From Arthrobacter sp. ES3-54 (GTDB lineage: Bacteria; Actinomycetota; Actinomycetes; Actinomycetales; Micrococcaceae), in contig NZ_JAQFIF010000004.1 in the NCBI RefSeq assembly GCF_029504395.1, positions 62,001-126,000 on the forward strand: 64,000 nt of DNA, written 5' to 3'. The position numbers were made by a program, and so were the translations under genes. The stretch's first letter is position 1, and the number at the start of each line of letters is the position of its first letter. Positions 9,009 through 18,081 of the stretch are shown here, piece by piece. A model generated the notes under the pieces. That model was not told the DNA's origin. It saw only the letters and a program-made list of their open reading frames with translations, and made no database searches.

Positions 9009-10022
9009 ATGCGCATCCTGGTTCTCGGCGGCACCGTCTTCCTGTCAGCGGAAATAGCCCGGCAGGCCCTGGTCGCCGGCCACGACGTCACCTGTCTGGC
9101 CCGCGGCACGGCCTCCGCGCCGCCCGACGGCGCCACCTGGCTGCGCGCGGACCGCTCGCAGGGGAAGGCAGCCTACGAGGGGGCCGCCGGCAGCGGCGCG
9201 TGGGACGCCGTCGTCGACGTTTCGCGGGACCCTGACCAGGCGCGGGAGGCGCTCGAGGCGCTGGCCGGCCCGGCCCGGCACTGGACCTTCATCTCCAGCT
9301 GCTCGGTCTACGCGGACCATTCCGTGGCCGGCGCCGCCGAAGACGCTCAGCTGCTCCCACCGCTCGCTCCGGGCACGGAACTGACGATGGACAACTACGG
9401 GGAAGCCAAGTCCGCGATCGAACAGTGGACCCGGGAACTGGCAGGGGACAAGGCGCACCTCTGCCGCGCCGGCCTGATCGGCGGACCGGGGGACGGCTCG
9501 GACCGTTACGGGTACTGGCCGGCCCGTTTTGCCCGGGACGACGATCCCGTTCTGGTCCCGGACATCCCCGCCGACGCCACCCAGATCATCGACGTCCGCG
9601 ACCTCGCGGCCTGGATCCTCACCGCCGCTGAAATCGGGACCACCGGGGCGTTGAACGCCGTCGGCGAGCCGGCCCCCTTTGCCGCCTATCTGGAGGAATC
9701 GCGTCAACTCGCCGACGCCGACTCGGAGGCGGTTGTCGCCCTTGGGGACTGGCTGGCGTCCCACGGTGCGAACTACTGGGCCGGTCCGGACTCGCTGCCG
9801 CTGTGGCTGCCGCCAGGCCACGAGGGCTTCACGGCCCGCAGCAATGACGCTGCCAGGGCGGCCGGACTCCGCATCCGGCCCTGGATGGACACCCTGCGGG
9901 ACACGCTGGAGGACGAACGCCGCCGCGGGCTCGGCCGTGAACGCAAAGCCGGGATGAGCCCGGAGACGGAACGCCGGATCGTGGCCGAGTACAGGGCAGA
10001 GGCCTCAGCCGTGCCCGGCTGA
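9009..10022 (+). CDS. NAD-dependent epimerase/dehydratase family protein
   Basis: A 337-residue extended SDR protein. The N-terminus RILVLGGTVFLSAEIARQAL is a nucleotide-binding Rossmann loop of the GGTxF subtype, which points to the atypical branch that includes isoflavone-reductase-like and RNA-binding relatives. The segment WTFISSCSVYAD (about 96-107) and NYGEAKSAIE (about 129-138) hold the Ser and the YxxxK catalytic pair. The C-terminal half is substrate-binding and not diagnostic, so the sugar or other substrate is unknown. The ATG at 9009 is unopposed. The gene is followed by the convergent OsmC-family gene. Confidence 0.82.
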   Translation: MRILVLGGTVFLSAEIARQALVAGHDVTCLARGTASAPPDGATWLRADRSQGKAAYEGAAGSGAWDAVVDVSRDPDQAREALEALAGPARHWTFISSCSVYADHSVAGAAEDAQLLPPLAPGTELTMDNYGEAKSAIEQWTRELAGDKAHLCRAGLIGGPGDGSDRYGYWPARFARDDDPVLVPDIPADATQIIDVRDLAAWILTAAEIGTTGALNAVGEPAPFAAYLEESRQLADADSEAVVALGDWLASHGANYWAGPDSLPLWLPPGHEGFTARSNDAARAAGLRIRPWMDTLRDTLEDERRRGLGRERKAGMSPETERRIVAEYRAEASAVPG

Positions 10023-10067
10023 CGGTGCCGGCTGACGGGCCCGAATGACGGTGCCGGCGGAAGGTGT

Positions 10068-10553
10068 TCAGTCCGGCTGGCCCTCCACCACGGCCGTGGG
10101 TTGGTGCAGTACCGGGAAGTTGACGCTGCGGGCGATGAAACAGACCTTGTTGGCCTCGACGTGGAGCTCCTCCAGGAGATCCGGGGCCGCCGATCCCGCC
10201 ACGGTCACCCTGGGCTTCAGCATGACGGATTCGAACTGCCCGCTGCCGTCCCGGTTGGTCCGCATCAGGCCTTCGGCGCGGTCCTCATAGGCCGTCACCA
10301 CCACGCCGTGCTTCACGGCCACGTGCAGGAAGGAGAGCATGTGGCACTGCGAGAGCGCGGCCAGGAGCAGCTGTTCGGGGTTGTAGCGCTCCCGGTCCCC
10401 GTGGAAGGTCGGATCGGCCGAGCCGCGCAACACCGGCAGCCCGGCGATCTCGACGTCGTGGTCGCGTGAGTAACCGCGGTACGTGGACGTCCCGGCCCCG
10501 AGGTTCCCGGTCCAGCGGATAGTCAGTGCGTAGCGGTGTTCGTCAAGGCTCAT
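10068..10553 (-). CDS. OsmC family peroxiredoxin-like protein
   Basis: A 161-residue OsmC/Ohr-fold protein. The two redox cysteines are present: Cys in SQCHMLSFLHVA (about residue 70) and Cys in KVCFIARSVNFPV (about 138). The early basic/acidic active-site residues are supplied by the FHGDRERYNPEQLLLAAL region. OsmC proteins reduce organic hydroperoxides with thiols; this subgroup (YhfA/OsmC-like) is common in actinobacteria. The start MSLDEHRYALTIRWTGN is typical. A GC-rich hairpin separates it from pepN upstream on the same strand, so it is probably expressed independently. Confidence 0.88.
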   Translation of the reverse strand: MSLDEHRYALTIRWTGNLGAGTSTYRGYSRDHDVEIAGLPVLRGSADPTFHGDRERYNPEQLLLAALSQCHMLSFLHVAVKHGVVVTAYEDRAEGLMRTNRDGSGQFESVMLKPRVTVAGSAAPDLLEELHVEANKVCFIARSVNFPVLHQPTAVVEGQPD

Positions 10554-10572
10554 GACTCCAGCCTAGAACGAC

Positions 10573-10610
10573 GGAACCCCGGCGCCGCACGGAGGCGCCG
10601 CCGGGGTTCC
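10573..10610 (-). terminator. Hairpin after pepN
   Basis: GGAACCCCGGC (10573-10583) pairs with GCCGGGGTTCC (10600-10610), and an inner GCC/GGC pair extends the stem. It lies 30 bases past the pepN stop on the - strand. The U-tract is weak. Confidence 0.6.
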
Positions 10611-10639
10611 AGGATTGCCGGGGGGCAGGGGTGACTTTC

Positions 10640-13204
10640 CTAGCCGACGTCGGCCTGGCGGGCCCGCAGGGAGCGTTCCACGCCGTCGCGGTTCTCCAGC
10701 ATCATCCGGCGCAGCGCCGAGCTGTCCGCCGGCAGCGAGGCCAGGAACTCATCCGTGCGGTCCACGGTGGCCTGCGTGGTCAGCTGGGCCGGGTAGAGCC
10801 CGACGACGATCTGCGAGGCCAGTGCGTGGGTTCGGTTGGCCATGATGCCCGGGACGGCCTCGAAGTACTTCTCGGCGTACGGCTCCAGCAGGGTCGTGTC
10901 CAGGACCCGGGTGAAACCGGCCACCGCGGAGCCCTGCAGGGCGTTGGACAGATCGCCCTTGACCACAATCGATTCCCAGGCTTCGGCCTTGGCCTCCGGA
11001 GTGGGGATGGCGGCCTTGGCCAGGGCCGCCGCGTTCTGGCCGTTGGAGGTGTTGTCGTGCGCCAGTTCCTCGTCGATCCGCTCCTGCCCGGCGCGGCCGC
11101 CGGCCACGAGGGACGCCAGCAGCTCCCAGCGCAGGTCCTGGTCCACGCTCAGCCCGTCGAGGGTGAGCGAGCCGTCCAACAGCCCGGACACCGTGTCCAG
11201 CTGCCCGGCGCTGCGGGCCAGCAGGGCGTAGGACTTCACGAACTGCAGCTGGGCGTCCGAACCGGCCGGCACAGCCGAGGCGAGATCCCAGAGCCGATCG
11301 GTCGCGGCCACCGTGGTGGCTTCCTTGTGTTCCTCGGCCACGTAGAAGGTCAGTGTGGTGGCCAGCTGCCGGAGCTGGACCAGGATCACGGAGGAATCGG
11401 ATTCCTCGGCAATGTTGGCCAGGATCAGGTCCACGTATCCGCGGGCCGGGGATTCGCCGTCGCGCGCCGCGTCCCAGGCCGAGCCCCACACGAGGGTGCG
11501 GGGGAGGCTCTGGCTGAAGTCCTTCAGGTGGGCCGTCGCGGTGGCAAGCGATTTCGGATCCAGGCGGACCTTGGCATAGGCGAGGTCGTCGTCGTTGAGC
11601 AGGATCAGGTCCGGCTGGGCCAGACCGGCCAGGGCCGGAACGTCGGTGCGCTCGCCGTCGACGTCGAGCTCCACCCGGTGCACGCGCTCCAGCTTGCCAG
11701 CGCCGTTGAGGTTGTAGAAGCCGACGGCGAGGCGGTGCGGCCGCAGCGTCGGCTCGCTCTCGATCGCCGACTGCACAACGGCGAAGGAGCCGATGGTGCC
11801 GTCCGCGTCCGCCGAGATCTCCGGCGTCAGGGTGTTGACGCCGGCGGTCTCCAGCCAGAGCTGCCCCCACTTTTCGAGGTCACGGCCGCTGGCCTTCTCG
11901 AGTTCGGCCATGAGGTCGCTCAGCTCGGTATTCTGCCAGGCGTGCTTGCTGAAGTACTCGCGCACCCCGGACATGAACTCCTCCGGGCCCACCCAGGCGA
12001 CGAGCTGGCGCAGCACCGAGGCGCCCTTGGCGTACGTGATGCCGTCGAAGTTCACCTCGACGTCCTGGAGGTCGTTGATCTCGGCGAAAATCGGGTGCGT
12101 GGTGGGCAGCTGGTCCTGCCGGTACGCCCAGGACTTCTCCACGGAGGCGAACGTGGTCCAGGCGTGGTCGAACTCGGTGTTCTCCACGGCGGCGAGGTGG
12201 GACATGTATTCGGCGAAGGACTCGTTGAGCCAGAGGTCGTTCCACCACCGCATCGTCACGAGGTCACCGAACCACATGTGCGCGAGCTCGTGCAGCACGG
12301 TGATGGCGCGGCGTTCCACCTGGGCGTCGGTGACCTTGCCGCGGAACACGTAGCCTTCCAGGATGGTGACCGCGCCGGCGTTTTCCATGGCACCGGCGTT
12401 GAACTCCGGCACGAAGAGCTGATCGTACTTCTCGAACGGGTACGGGCAGCCGAACTGGGCCTCGAAGAACTCGAAACCCTGCCGGGTGAGCGCGAAGATG
12501 TTGTCGGCATCGAGGTACTGCATGAGCGACTTGCGGGCGAAGATGCCCAGGGGAGTGACCCGGCCCTCCGCCGAGGTGACTTCGCTGCGGACCGACTGGT
12601 ACGGCCCGGCGATCAGGGCGGTGACATAGGAGGAGAGCCGCGGAGTGGGCGTGAACTCCCAGACGGAGCGGGCGCCCCCGTCCTCGCCGGGGAGGGTCTC
12701 CACCGGCACCGGGGTGGGGGAGTTGGAGACGAGGTCCCAGTGCGAGGGGGCGGTGACGGTGAACGTGAAGCTGGCCTTGAGGTCGGGCTGTTCGAAGACG
12801 GCGAACATTCGCCGCGAGTCCGGGACCTCGAACTGGGTGTACAGGTAGACCTCGTTGTCCACCGGATCTACGAAGCGGTGCAGGCCTTCGCCGGTGTTCA
12901 TGTAGGGCGCGTCAGCCACCACGAGCAGGTGGTTCTCGGCCGCCAGGTCCGGGAGCTGGATCCGGACGCCGTCGGAGACCTCGGCCGGGTCCAGTTCGCG
13001 GCCATTGAGGCTCACGCTGTGCACGGCGTGGGTCACGGCGTCGATGAAGGTCGAAGACCCCGGCGTGGCCCTGAACTTCACGGCAGTGGTGGAGCCGAAC
13101 ACTTTCTCGCCGCGCGTCAGGTCAAGGCTGACGTCGTAGGAGTCGACGTCGATCAGGGCGGCGCGCTCGCGGGCTTCGGCGCGGGTCAGGTTCATACCGG
13201 GCAA
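10640..13204 (-). CDS. pepN: Aminopeptidase N (M1 zinc metallopeptidase)
   Basis: An 854-residue M1-family aminopeptidase that removes N-terminal residues from peptides in the cytoplasm. The exopeptidase motif GAMENAG (about 262-268) and the zinc site HELAHMWFGD with the third ligand Glu in NESFAEYMS are intact. The long C-terminal helical (ERAP1-like) domain is complete. Actinobacterial homologues begin MPGxNLTRxEAR, which supports the TTG at 13202-13204. GGAGG lies five bases before that TTG, whereas the ATG at 13193-13195 would be 14 bases away. It is a lone gene, and it corresponds to Rv2467 in the mycobacterial block. Confidence 0.95.
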   Translation of the reverse strand: MPGMNLTRAEARERAALIDVDSYDVSLDLTRGEKVFGSTTAVKFRATPGSSTFIDAVTHAVHSVSLNGRELDPAEVSDGVRIQLPDLAAENHLLVVADAPYMNTGEGLHRFVDPVDNEVYLYTQFEVPDSRRMFAVFEQPDLKASFTFTVTAPSHWDLVSNSPTPVPVETLPGEDGGARSVWEFTPTPRLSSYVTALIAGPYQSVRSEVTSAEGRVTPLGIFARKSLMQYLDADNIFALTRQGFEFFEAQFGCPYPFEKYDQLFVPEFNAGAMENAGAVTILEGYVFRGKVTDAQVERRAITVLHELAHMWFGDLVTMRWWNDLWLNESFAEYMSHLAAVENTEFDHAWTTFASVEKSWAYRQDQLPTTHPIFAEINDLQDVEVNFDGITYAKGASVLRQLVAWVGPEEFMSGVREYFSKHAWQNTELSDLMAELEKASGRDLEKWGQLWLETAGVNTLTPEISADADGTIGSFAVVQSAIESEPTLRPHRLAVGFYNLNGAGKLERVHRVELDVDGERTDVPALAGLAQPDLILLNDDDLAYAKVRLDPKSLATATAHLKDFSQSLPRTLVWGSAWDAARDGESPARGYVDLILANIAEESDSSVILVQLRQLATTLTFYVAEEHKEATTVAATDRLWDLASAVPAGSDAQLQFVKSYALLARSAGQLDTVSGLLDGSLTLDGLSVDQDLRWELLASLVAGGRAGQERIDEELAHDNTSNGQNAAALAKAAIPTPEAKAEAWESIVVKGDLSNALQGSAVAGFTRVLDTTLLEPYAEKYFEAVPGIMANRTHALASQIVVGLYPAQLTTQATVDRTDEFLASLPADSSALRRMMLENRDGVERSLRARQADVG

Positions 13205-13433
13205 AGGGGCCTCCAGAAGAAGATGGATACTGCCGGCCGGCCGCAGCCGCCGGCGATACTGTGAAATTATTCTTTCACGTCAGCGGCCCGTGGCAAGTTA
13301 GCCCGATCACAATTTCACTCACCGCCGTGGCCCGATGGCAAGATGGAGCGCCGGATGCGGCGCGAAGCCGCGCCGGATACGCGCGGCACGGCTTCCCAAT
13401 CGCGGCACGTGCGGCCGGGGTAGCGTTGGGGGT

Positions 13434-14435
13434 ATGGGAAAGATCCGTGACTCAGTCGATGCCAGGGCGCTGCGCTTTGCCATCGGTTTCCCGCTGATGC
13501 TGGCGGTCGGATTCGTGGTGTGCGCGCTTCTGGTCCGCCCGGAGCTGCCCGAGCCGCTGGCCATCCGCTGGACCGGCGCCGGTGCCGCCGACTTCGCCCC
13601 GTTCACCGCAGTCACGGGAGCCGGTGCCTCGCTGATCGTGGTGATCGGCTGGGCCGTGCTGCTGCAGGCAGTGCCGCTGTCCCGCCCCGTGATGATGCGC
13701 CGCATCATGATGGGCGCCGGCCTGTCCATGAGCCTCTTCGTCACCACCGTCCTCGCCGCCGTGCTCGTGGGCCAGCTGGGATTGCCCGATGCGCGGGGAT
13801 CCCATGTGGACGCCTCAGTCCTGGCCCTCGGTAGCGGCGCGGCCCTCGCCCTGGGCGTCGTCATGGGTTTCGTGTTCAAGGCCGACGAACGCTGGTCTGT
13901 CGATGACGACCTCGCCGTCCGGCAGGCCCTCGAACGCGAACAGGATCCGGAATTGGCCAGAGACCGGGTCAGCCTCTGGGTCCACGCCCGCAGCTCGATT
14001 TTCGTCATGCTGGGCATCGCGACGCTGCTGCCTGCCGCCCTCCTCACCGTTGCCGTGCCGTGGCTGTCTGTCCTCCTGGTGGCCGCGGCCCTGGTGGCGG
14101 CGGCATTCCTGGTGGCCCGGATCCGGGTCGACCGCAGCGGCCTGCGCGTCTTCGCAGCAGGATTCGTCCGGGTCATGGATGTTCCGGCCGCGGCCATCGA
14201 CGCTGCCACGCCCAGGGACGTCATCGCGGCGGACTATGGCGGGTGGGGATACCGAAGCCATGGCAACACCACGGCGATGCTGGTCAGCAGCGGCCCCGCG
14301 GTGGTCATCGACCGCTCGGACGGGCGCCGGCTGGCCGTGAGTGGCGGAAGCGCCACAGCGGCGGACAACATTGCCCAAACGCTGTCCCGGGTGGCGGACC
14401 GGGCCCGGCGCAATGGCGAGACGCCCGCCGTGTAA
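13434..14435 (+). CDS. DUF1648-type multi-pass membrane protein
   Basis: A 333-residue membrane protein. About six hydrophobic helices are visible (roughly 15-35, 56-78, 92-112, 125-145, 188-206 and 210-230). The loop between the first two, ELPEPLAIRWTGAGAADF, resembles the DUF1648 motif in which a Pro precedes a conserved Gly-rich turn. A soluble C-terminal domain (about 235-333) contains WGYRSHGNTTAMLVSSGPAV, resembling the extracytoplasmic part of small actinobacterial PH-like membrane proteins. The function is unknown. The ATG at 13434 directly precedes the first helix; the frame is open further upstream but not protein-like. It is divergent from pepN. Confidence 0.75.
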   Translation: MGKIRDSVDARALRFAIGFPLMLAVGFVVCALLVRPELPEPLAIRWTGAGAADFAPFTAVTGAGASLIVVIGWAVLLQAVPLSRPVMMRRIMMGAGLSMSLFVTTVLAAVLVGQLGLPDARGSHVDASVLALGSGAALALGVVMGFVFKADERWSVDDDLAVRQALEREQDPELARDRVSLWVHARSSIFVMLGIATLLPAALLTVAVPWLSVLLVAAALVAAAFLVARIRVDRSGLRVFAAGFVRVMDVPAAAIDAATPRDVIAADYGGWGYRSHGNTTAMLVSSGPAVVIDRSDGRRLAVSGGSATAADNIAQTLSRVADRARRNGETPAV

Positions 14436-14561
14436 CACGACAGTTCCGTGAAGGCCTCCGGCCAACCGGAGCACCGTCCCGGAAGGCTCCGCCTAGTACG
14501 CTTGGACCAGACCCCAACCCGCCCCCGCCGCCGTCTGGCGCCGCAACTGAACGGAACAGCC

Positions 14562-15053
14562 GTGACCATTTCTGACTTCCCCCGCGTGCACATTGCCACC
14601 GACCACGCCGGCATGGAGCTCAGCGCCCATCTTGTCAGCCACCTCAGCGCCAAGGGCTACGAGGTGGTGGACCATGGACCCAAGGTCTACGACGCCCTGG
14701 ATGACTACCCGTCGTTCTGCATCAACGCCGCCCTCGCGGTCGTCGCGGACCAGGAAGCCGGAACCCACGCCCTGGGCATCGTCCTCGGCGGCTCGGGCAA
14801 CGGCGAACAGATCGCCGCCAACAAGGTCAAGGGCGTCCGTGCCGCGCTGGCATGGAACCTGTCCACGGCGCAGCTCGCCCGGGAACACAACGACGCCAAC
14901 GTCGTCGCCGTCGGCGGCCGCCAGCACAGCGTTGATGAAGCCACTGACATCATCGAGGCCTTCCTGACGGAGCCGTTCAGCAACGACGAGCGCCACGTCC
15001 GCCGGATCGGCAAGATCGCCACGTACGAGCGCACTGGCGAGGTCATCGACTAG
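14562..15053 (+). CDS. rpiB: Ribose-5-phosphate isomerase B
   Basis: A 163-residue RpiB/LacAB-family enzyme that interconverts ribose 5-phosphate and ribulose 5-phosphate in the pentose phosphate pathway. The N-terminal HIATDHAGMELSAHL holds substrate-binding Asp and His. GGSGNGEQIAANK places Glu as the catalytic base in the way described for the M. tuberculosis enzyme, where E. coli uses Cys. NDANVVAVGGR is also conserved. The GTG at 14562 gives the family N-terminus. The stop TAG shares one base with the GTG start of the next gene (nei), a sign of translational coupling, and the same pair is adjacent in mycobacteria. Confidence 0.94.
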   Translation: MTISDFPRVHIATDHAGMELSAHLVSHLSAKGYEVVDHGPKVYDALDDYPSFCINAALAVVADQEAGTHALGIVLGGSGNGEQIAANKVKGVRAALAWNLSTAQLAREHNDANVVAVGGRQHSVDEATDIIEAFLTEPFSNDERHVRRIGKIATYERTGEVID

Positions 15054-15982
15054 TGCCGGAAGGGCACTCCGTTCACCGGCTGGCGCGCCAGTTCGGTGAC
15101 GTTTTCGCGGGCGAGAAGCTGACAGTTTCGAGCCCGCAGGGGCGGTTTGCCCCGGGCGCCGCCCTGCTGGACGGCCACGTCATGACCTCGGCGACCGCGC
15201 ACGGAAAGCATCTCTTCCTCGAGTTCGAGCACGGGCTTCTCCTGCATGTCCACCTGGGCCTCTATGGCGCCTGGGATTTCGGCGGCGACGCCAGCTTCCG
15301 CGGCGCCTCCAGCATCGGCGCGCCCCGGAAGGTGGGGGAGCGGGAGTTCTACGACGACGGCGGCGCGGCTGAACCGGCCGACGTTGTGGCCGCATACGCA
15401 GGGCCGCCGGAACCGGTGGGCGCCGTCCGCGTCCGGCTGGTAAGCGGGCACGGCTGGGCGGATCTGCGCGGCGCGACCACGTGCGAGGCGATCACGGAGG
15501 CGGAGGCGGCGGCTGTGCTGGCGCGGCTCGGCCCGGACCCGCTGCGCAACCGGCCCGGCGACCGGGACGCATTCGCCGCCACGGTGGCGGCCAAACGCAC
15601 ACCGCTGGCGGGCCTGCTCATGGACCAAAAGGTGATTGCCGGCGTCGGGAACGTCTACCGGGCCGAACTGCTGTTCCGGCAGCGCCTGAACCCCTGGCTG
15701 CCCGGGGCCGAACTGTCACCGGGCGCGGCCCGCCGGCTCTGGGACGACACCGTGGCAATGATGGCCGACGGCGTCCGGGACGGCCGGATAATTACGACGC
15801 CGCCGCGGTACTGGAACGGGACCGGGGCTGGCGCGTCCCGCCTCGTGCTGCCGGACCCGGACCACGCGCACTTCGTCTACCGGCGGCACGGGCTGGACTG
15901 CCGTGACTGCGGCACGCCCGTGGCGCTCACGGAGTTGGCTGCGCGGAAACTGTACTGGTGTCCGCGGTGCCAGCAGGCCTGA
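15053..15982 (+). CDS. nei: Fpg/Nei family DNA glycosylase (Nei1-like)
   Basis: A 309-residue base-excision-repair glycosylase/AP lyase for oxidised bases. The start PEGHSVHRLARQF supplies the N-terminal Pro nucleophile and Glu3 after Met removal. LLLHVHLGLYGAW is the core strand. The helix-two-turn-helix is at about 190-260 with GVGNVYRAELLFRQRLNPW. The C-terminal zinc finger has two CxxC pairs (CRDCGTPV and CPRCQQA). The GTG at 15053 overlaps the rpiB stop by one base and is fixed by the need for Pro at position 2. It ends at a strong terminator. It is equivalent to mycobacterial Nei1 (Rv2464c) by sequence and position. Confidence 0.93.
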   Translation: MPEGHSVHRLARQFGDVFAGEKLTVSSPQGRFAPGAALLDGHVMTSATAHGKHLFLEFEHGLLLHVHLGLYGAWDFGGDASFRGASSIGAPRKVGEREFYDDGGAAEPADVVAAYAGPPEPVGAVRVRLVSGHGWADLRGATTCEAITEAEAAAVLARLGPDPLRNRPGDRDAFAATVAAKRTPLAGLLMDQKVIAGVGNVYRAELLFRQRLNPWLPGAELSPGAARRLWDDTVAMMADGVRDGRIITTPPRYWNGTGAGASRLVLPDPDHAHFVYRRHGLDCRDCGTPVALTELAARKLYWCPRCQQA

Positions 15983-16028
15983 TCCGGAACATATGCCGGC
16001 AGGCATGCAAGCTGCATGAAACAGACAC

Positions 16029-16058
16029 AAAAAAGCCCCTCCGCAGAGGGGCTTTTTT
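16029..16058. terminator. Bidirectional terminator
   Basis: A perfect 13-bp stem (16029-16041 with 16046-16058), AAAAAAGCCCCTC/GAGGGGCTTTTTT around CGCA. It ends nei on the + strand and tRNA-Gly on the - strand. Confidence 0.93.
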
Positions 16059-16071
16059 CGTCATATTTCCG

Positions 16072-16142
16072 AGGGGACGACGGGAATCGAACCCGCGTAA
16101 TCAGTTTGGAAGACTGAGGCTTTACCATTAAGCTACGTCCCC
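16072..16142 (-). tRNA. tRNA-Gly (anticodon TCC)
   Basis: A cloverleaf of 71 bases: acceptor GGGGACG/CGTCCCC, discriminator T, an anticodon stem TCAGT/ACTGA with loop CTTCCAA (anticodon TCC, reads GGA/GGG), and a T loop GGTTCGATTCC. The CCA end is not encoded. Confidence 0.96.
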
Positions 16143-16273
16143 GGGATATTGCTGGAACTCCAGCATAACTTCCGGTCGGCTGTTCAAGCCGGATACAACT
16201 AAACCCAATTCAGGGCCCCGGTGTCAAATGTGCAAATCGACACAGTATGACCGTAGACTGTTCTGTGCACTTA

Positions 16274-16348
16274 CGGGGTGTAGCTCAGCTTGGCTAGAGC
16301 GCCTGCTTTGGGAGCAGGAAGTCGCAGGTTCAAATCCTGTCACCCCGA
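16274..16348 (+). tRNA. tRNA-Pro (anticodon TGG)
   Basis: Acceptor CGGGGTG/CACCCCG with the 5' C and discriminator A usual for tRNA-Pro, anticodon stem CCTGC/GCAGG with loop TTTGGGA (anticodon TGG), and a T arm GCAGGTTCAAATCCTGT. It is 75 bases with no encoded CCA and lies 68 bases upstream of tig. Confidence 0.96.
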
Positions 16349-16416
16349 CTCTGCAAGCACTGCCAGCACGTGGCAATGCAGAACCCCATACCCCCCACAC
16401 CAGGAGTACTTAGACT

Positions 16417-17811
16417 GTGAAGAGCGCTGTCGAGAACCTCACCCCCACGCGGGTCAAGCTCAATGTTGAGGTCCCCTTTGAGGAATTGAAGCCCAGCATC
16501 GCAGAGGCATACAAGACTGTTGCTTCGCAGATCCAGGTCCCCGGTTTCCGCAAGGGCAAGGTCCCGTCCAAGCTCATTGACCAGCGCGTTGGCCGCGGCT
16601 ACGTCCTGGAGACGGCCATCAACGAAGGCCTCAACGGCTGGTACCAGGCCGCAGTGCAGGAAACCGGCATTCGCCCCCTGAGCCGTCCCGAGGTCGAGAT
16701 CACCGAGGTGCCGGACCCGTCCGCCACTGACGGCGAACTCAAGTTCCACGCCGAGGTTGACATCCGCCCCGAGGTCGAACTGCCGGACTACGCCGGCATC
16801 AAGGTTGAAGTCGCCGCCGCCGAGTCCTCGGACGCCGACGTCGACAAGGCCTTGGACGAGCTCCGCGGCCGCTTCGGCACGCTGAAGTCAGTGGACCGTC
16901 CGGCCGCCGATGGCGACTTCCTCACGATCGACATCGCAGCCTCGATCGACGGCGCCGACGTTGACTCCGCCTCCGGCCTGTCCTACCAGGTTGGCGCCGG
17001 CACCATGCTCGAAGGCCTCGACGAGGCCGTCACCGGCCTCAGCGCCGACGAAGACGCCATCTTCGACACCACGCTGGTTGGCGGCGAGCACGCCGGCGAG
17101 GCCGCTCAGGTCAAGGTCACCGTCAAGGCCGTCAAGGAGCGCGAGCTCCCCGTCGCCGACGACGACTTCGCCCAGCTCGCCAGCGAATTCGACACCCTGG
17201 CCGAACTCCGTGAGGACCTCGCCAAGCAGGCCGCCGAGTCCAAGGTTGTTGAACAGGGTGTCGAGGCCCGCGACAAGGTCCTGGACAAGCTCGTTGAGCT
17301 CGTCGAGGTTCCCGTCCCTGCATCGATCGTCGAAGAGCAGCTTGAGCAGCACTTCAACGCCGAAAACGCCCACGGTGAAGGCGAGCACGACACCGAGGAG
17401 CACCGCGCCGAGGTCAAGGCCAACACAGAGCGCGCCTTCCAGAACGAGATCATCCTTGACGCAATCGCCGAGAAGGAAGAAGTCAACGTCAGCCAGAACG
17501 AGCTGATCGACTACATCGTCACCACCGCCAGCCAGTACGGCATGGACCCGAACCAGTTCGCCCAGATCATCGACCAGAGCGGCCAGGTTCCCATGATGGT
17601 TTCCGAGGTCCGCCGCCGCAAGGCACTGGCCGTCGTCCTGGGCCAGGCCGAGGTTACCGACTCCGAGGGCAACAAGGTTGACCTGAGCGACTTCGTCCGC
17701 CCCGGCGACGAGGCAGCCCCGGCCGCCGAGTCCGTTGAGGAAGAAGCCACCGCAGAAGACGCAGCCACCGAGGCCACGCCCAGCGATGACCCCGCAGCAG
17801 TGAAGTTCTAG
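16417..17811 (+). CDS. tig: Trigger factor (ribosome-bound chaperone/PPIase)
   Basis: A 464-residue trigger factor, which binds L23 at the ribosomal exit tunnel and shields nascent chains. The ribosome-binding domain carries the signature GFRKGKVP (43-50). The FKBP-type PPIase domain is at about 160-245 ([31 protein letters not shown]). The helical C-terminal arms run to about 430, and a disordered Glu/Ala-rich tail ends AAVKF. The GTG at 16417 follows AGGAG by about ten bases and gives the conserved [15 protein letters not shown] start. The gene order tig-clpP1-clpP2-clpX couples folding and proteolysis, as in mycobacteria, but a terminator lies between tig and clpP1. Confidence 0.97.
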   Translation: MKSAVENLTPTRVKLNVEVPFEELKPSIAEAYKTVASQIQVPGFRKGKVPSKLIDQRVGRGYVLETAINEGLNGWYQAAVQETGIRPLSRPEVEITEVPDPSATDGELKFHAEVDIRPEVELPDYAGIKVEVAAAESSDADVDKALDELRGRFGTLKSVDRPAADGDFLTIDIAASIDGADVDSASGLSYQVGAGTMLEGLDEAVTGLSADEDAIFDTTLVGGEHAGEAAQVKVTVKAVKERELPVADDDFAQLASEFDTLAELREDLAKQAAESKVVEQGVEARDKVLDKLVELVEVPVPASIVEEQLEQHFNAENAHGEGEHDTEEHRAEVKANTERAFQNEIILDAIAEKEEVNVSQNELIDYIVTTASQYGMDPNQFAQIIDQSGQVPMMVSEVRRRKALAVVLGQAEVTDSEGNKVDLSDFVRPGDEAAPAAESVEEEATAEDAATEATPSDDPAAVKF

Positions 17812-17822
17812 CATTAGCGCTG

Positions 17823-17860
17823 ACGGCCCCCGGATCACCGATCCGGGGGCCGTTCGTTTT
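17823..17860 (+). terminator. Intrinsic terminator of tig
   Basis: A 14-bp perfect stem (17823-17836 with 17840-17853) with loop ACC, then TCGTTTT. Placed 12 bases after the tig stop. Confidence 0.9.
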
Positions 17861-17965
17861 AAGCCCGAGGCTGCCGGCTGGACCCTGTTGCCGCGGTCGG
17901 ATGAAAGCCGCGAAGGCCGCGCATCAGGGACCCCGCTTGCGCGGTCCCGGCAATCGTGCGCCGTC

Positions 17966-17990
17966 AGCGAACAGCCCCGCGCCAGCGAAC
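17966..17990 (+). repeat. Direct repeat AGCGAAC upstream of clpP1
   Basis: AGCGAAC occurs at 17966-17972 and 17984-17990, 18 bases apart and about 100 bases before clpP1. In actinobacteria clp genes are activated by ClgR, but these repeats do not fit the palindromic ClgR consensus as I recall it, so the regulator is left open. Confidence 0.25.
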
Positions 17991-18081
17991 AAAGCGGGCG
18001 TGAAAACGGTTAGTGTCGCTGTAGGAAAGTTCAGTGATGTCGTCCAGTGGCGTCACCGTCGCCAGCGAGAGGTAAGTACAT

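Noticed and set aside
16072..16348. tRNA-Gly/tRNA-Pro region as an integration site
   Set aside because: No integrase gene, direct repeat of a tRNA 3' end or foreign genes lie next to these tRNAs.
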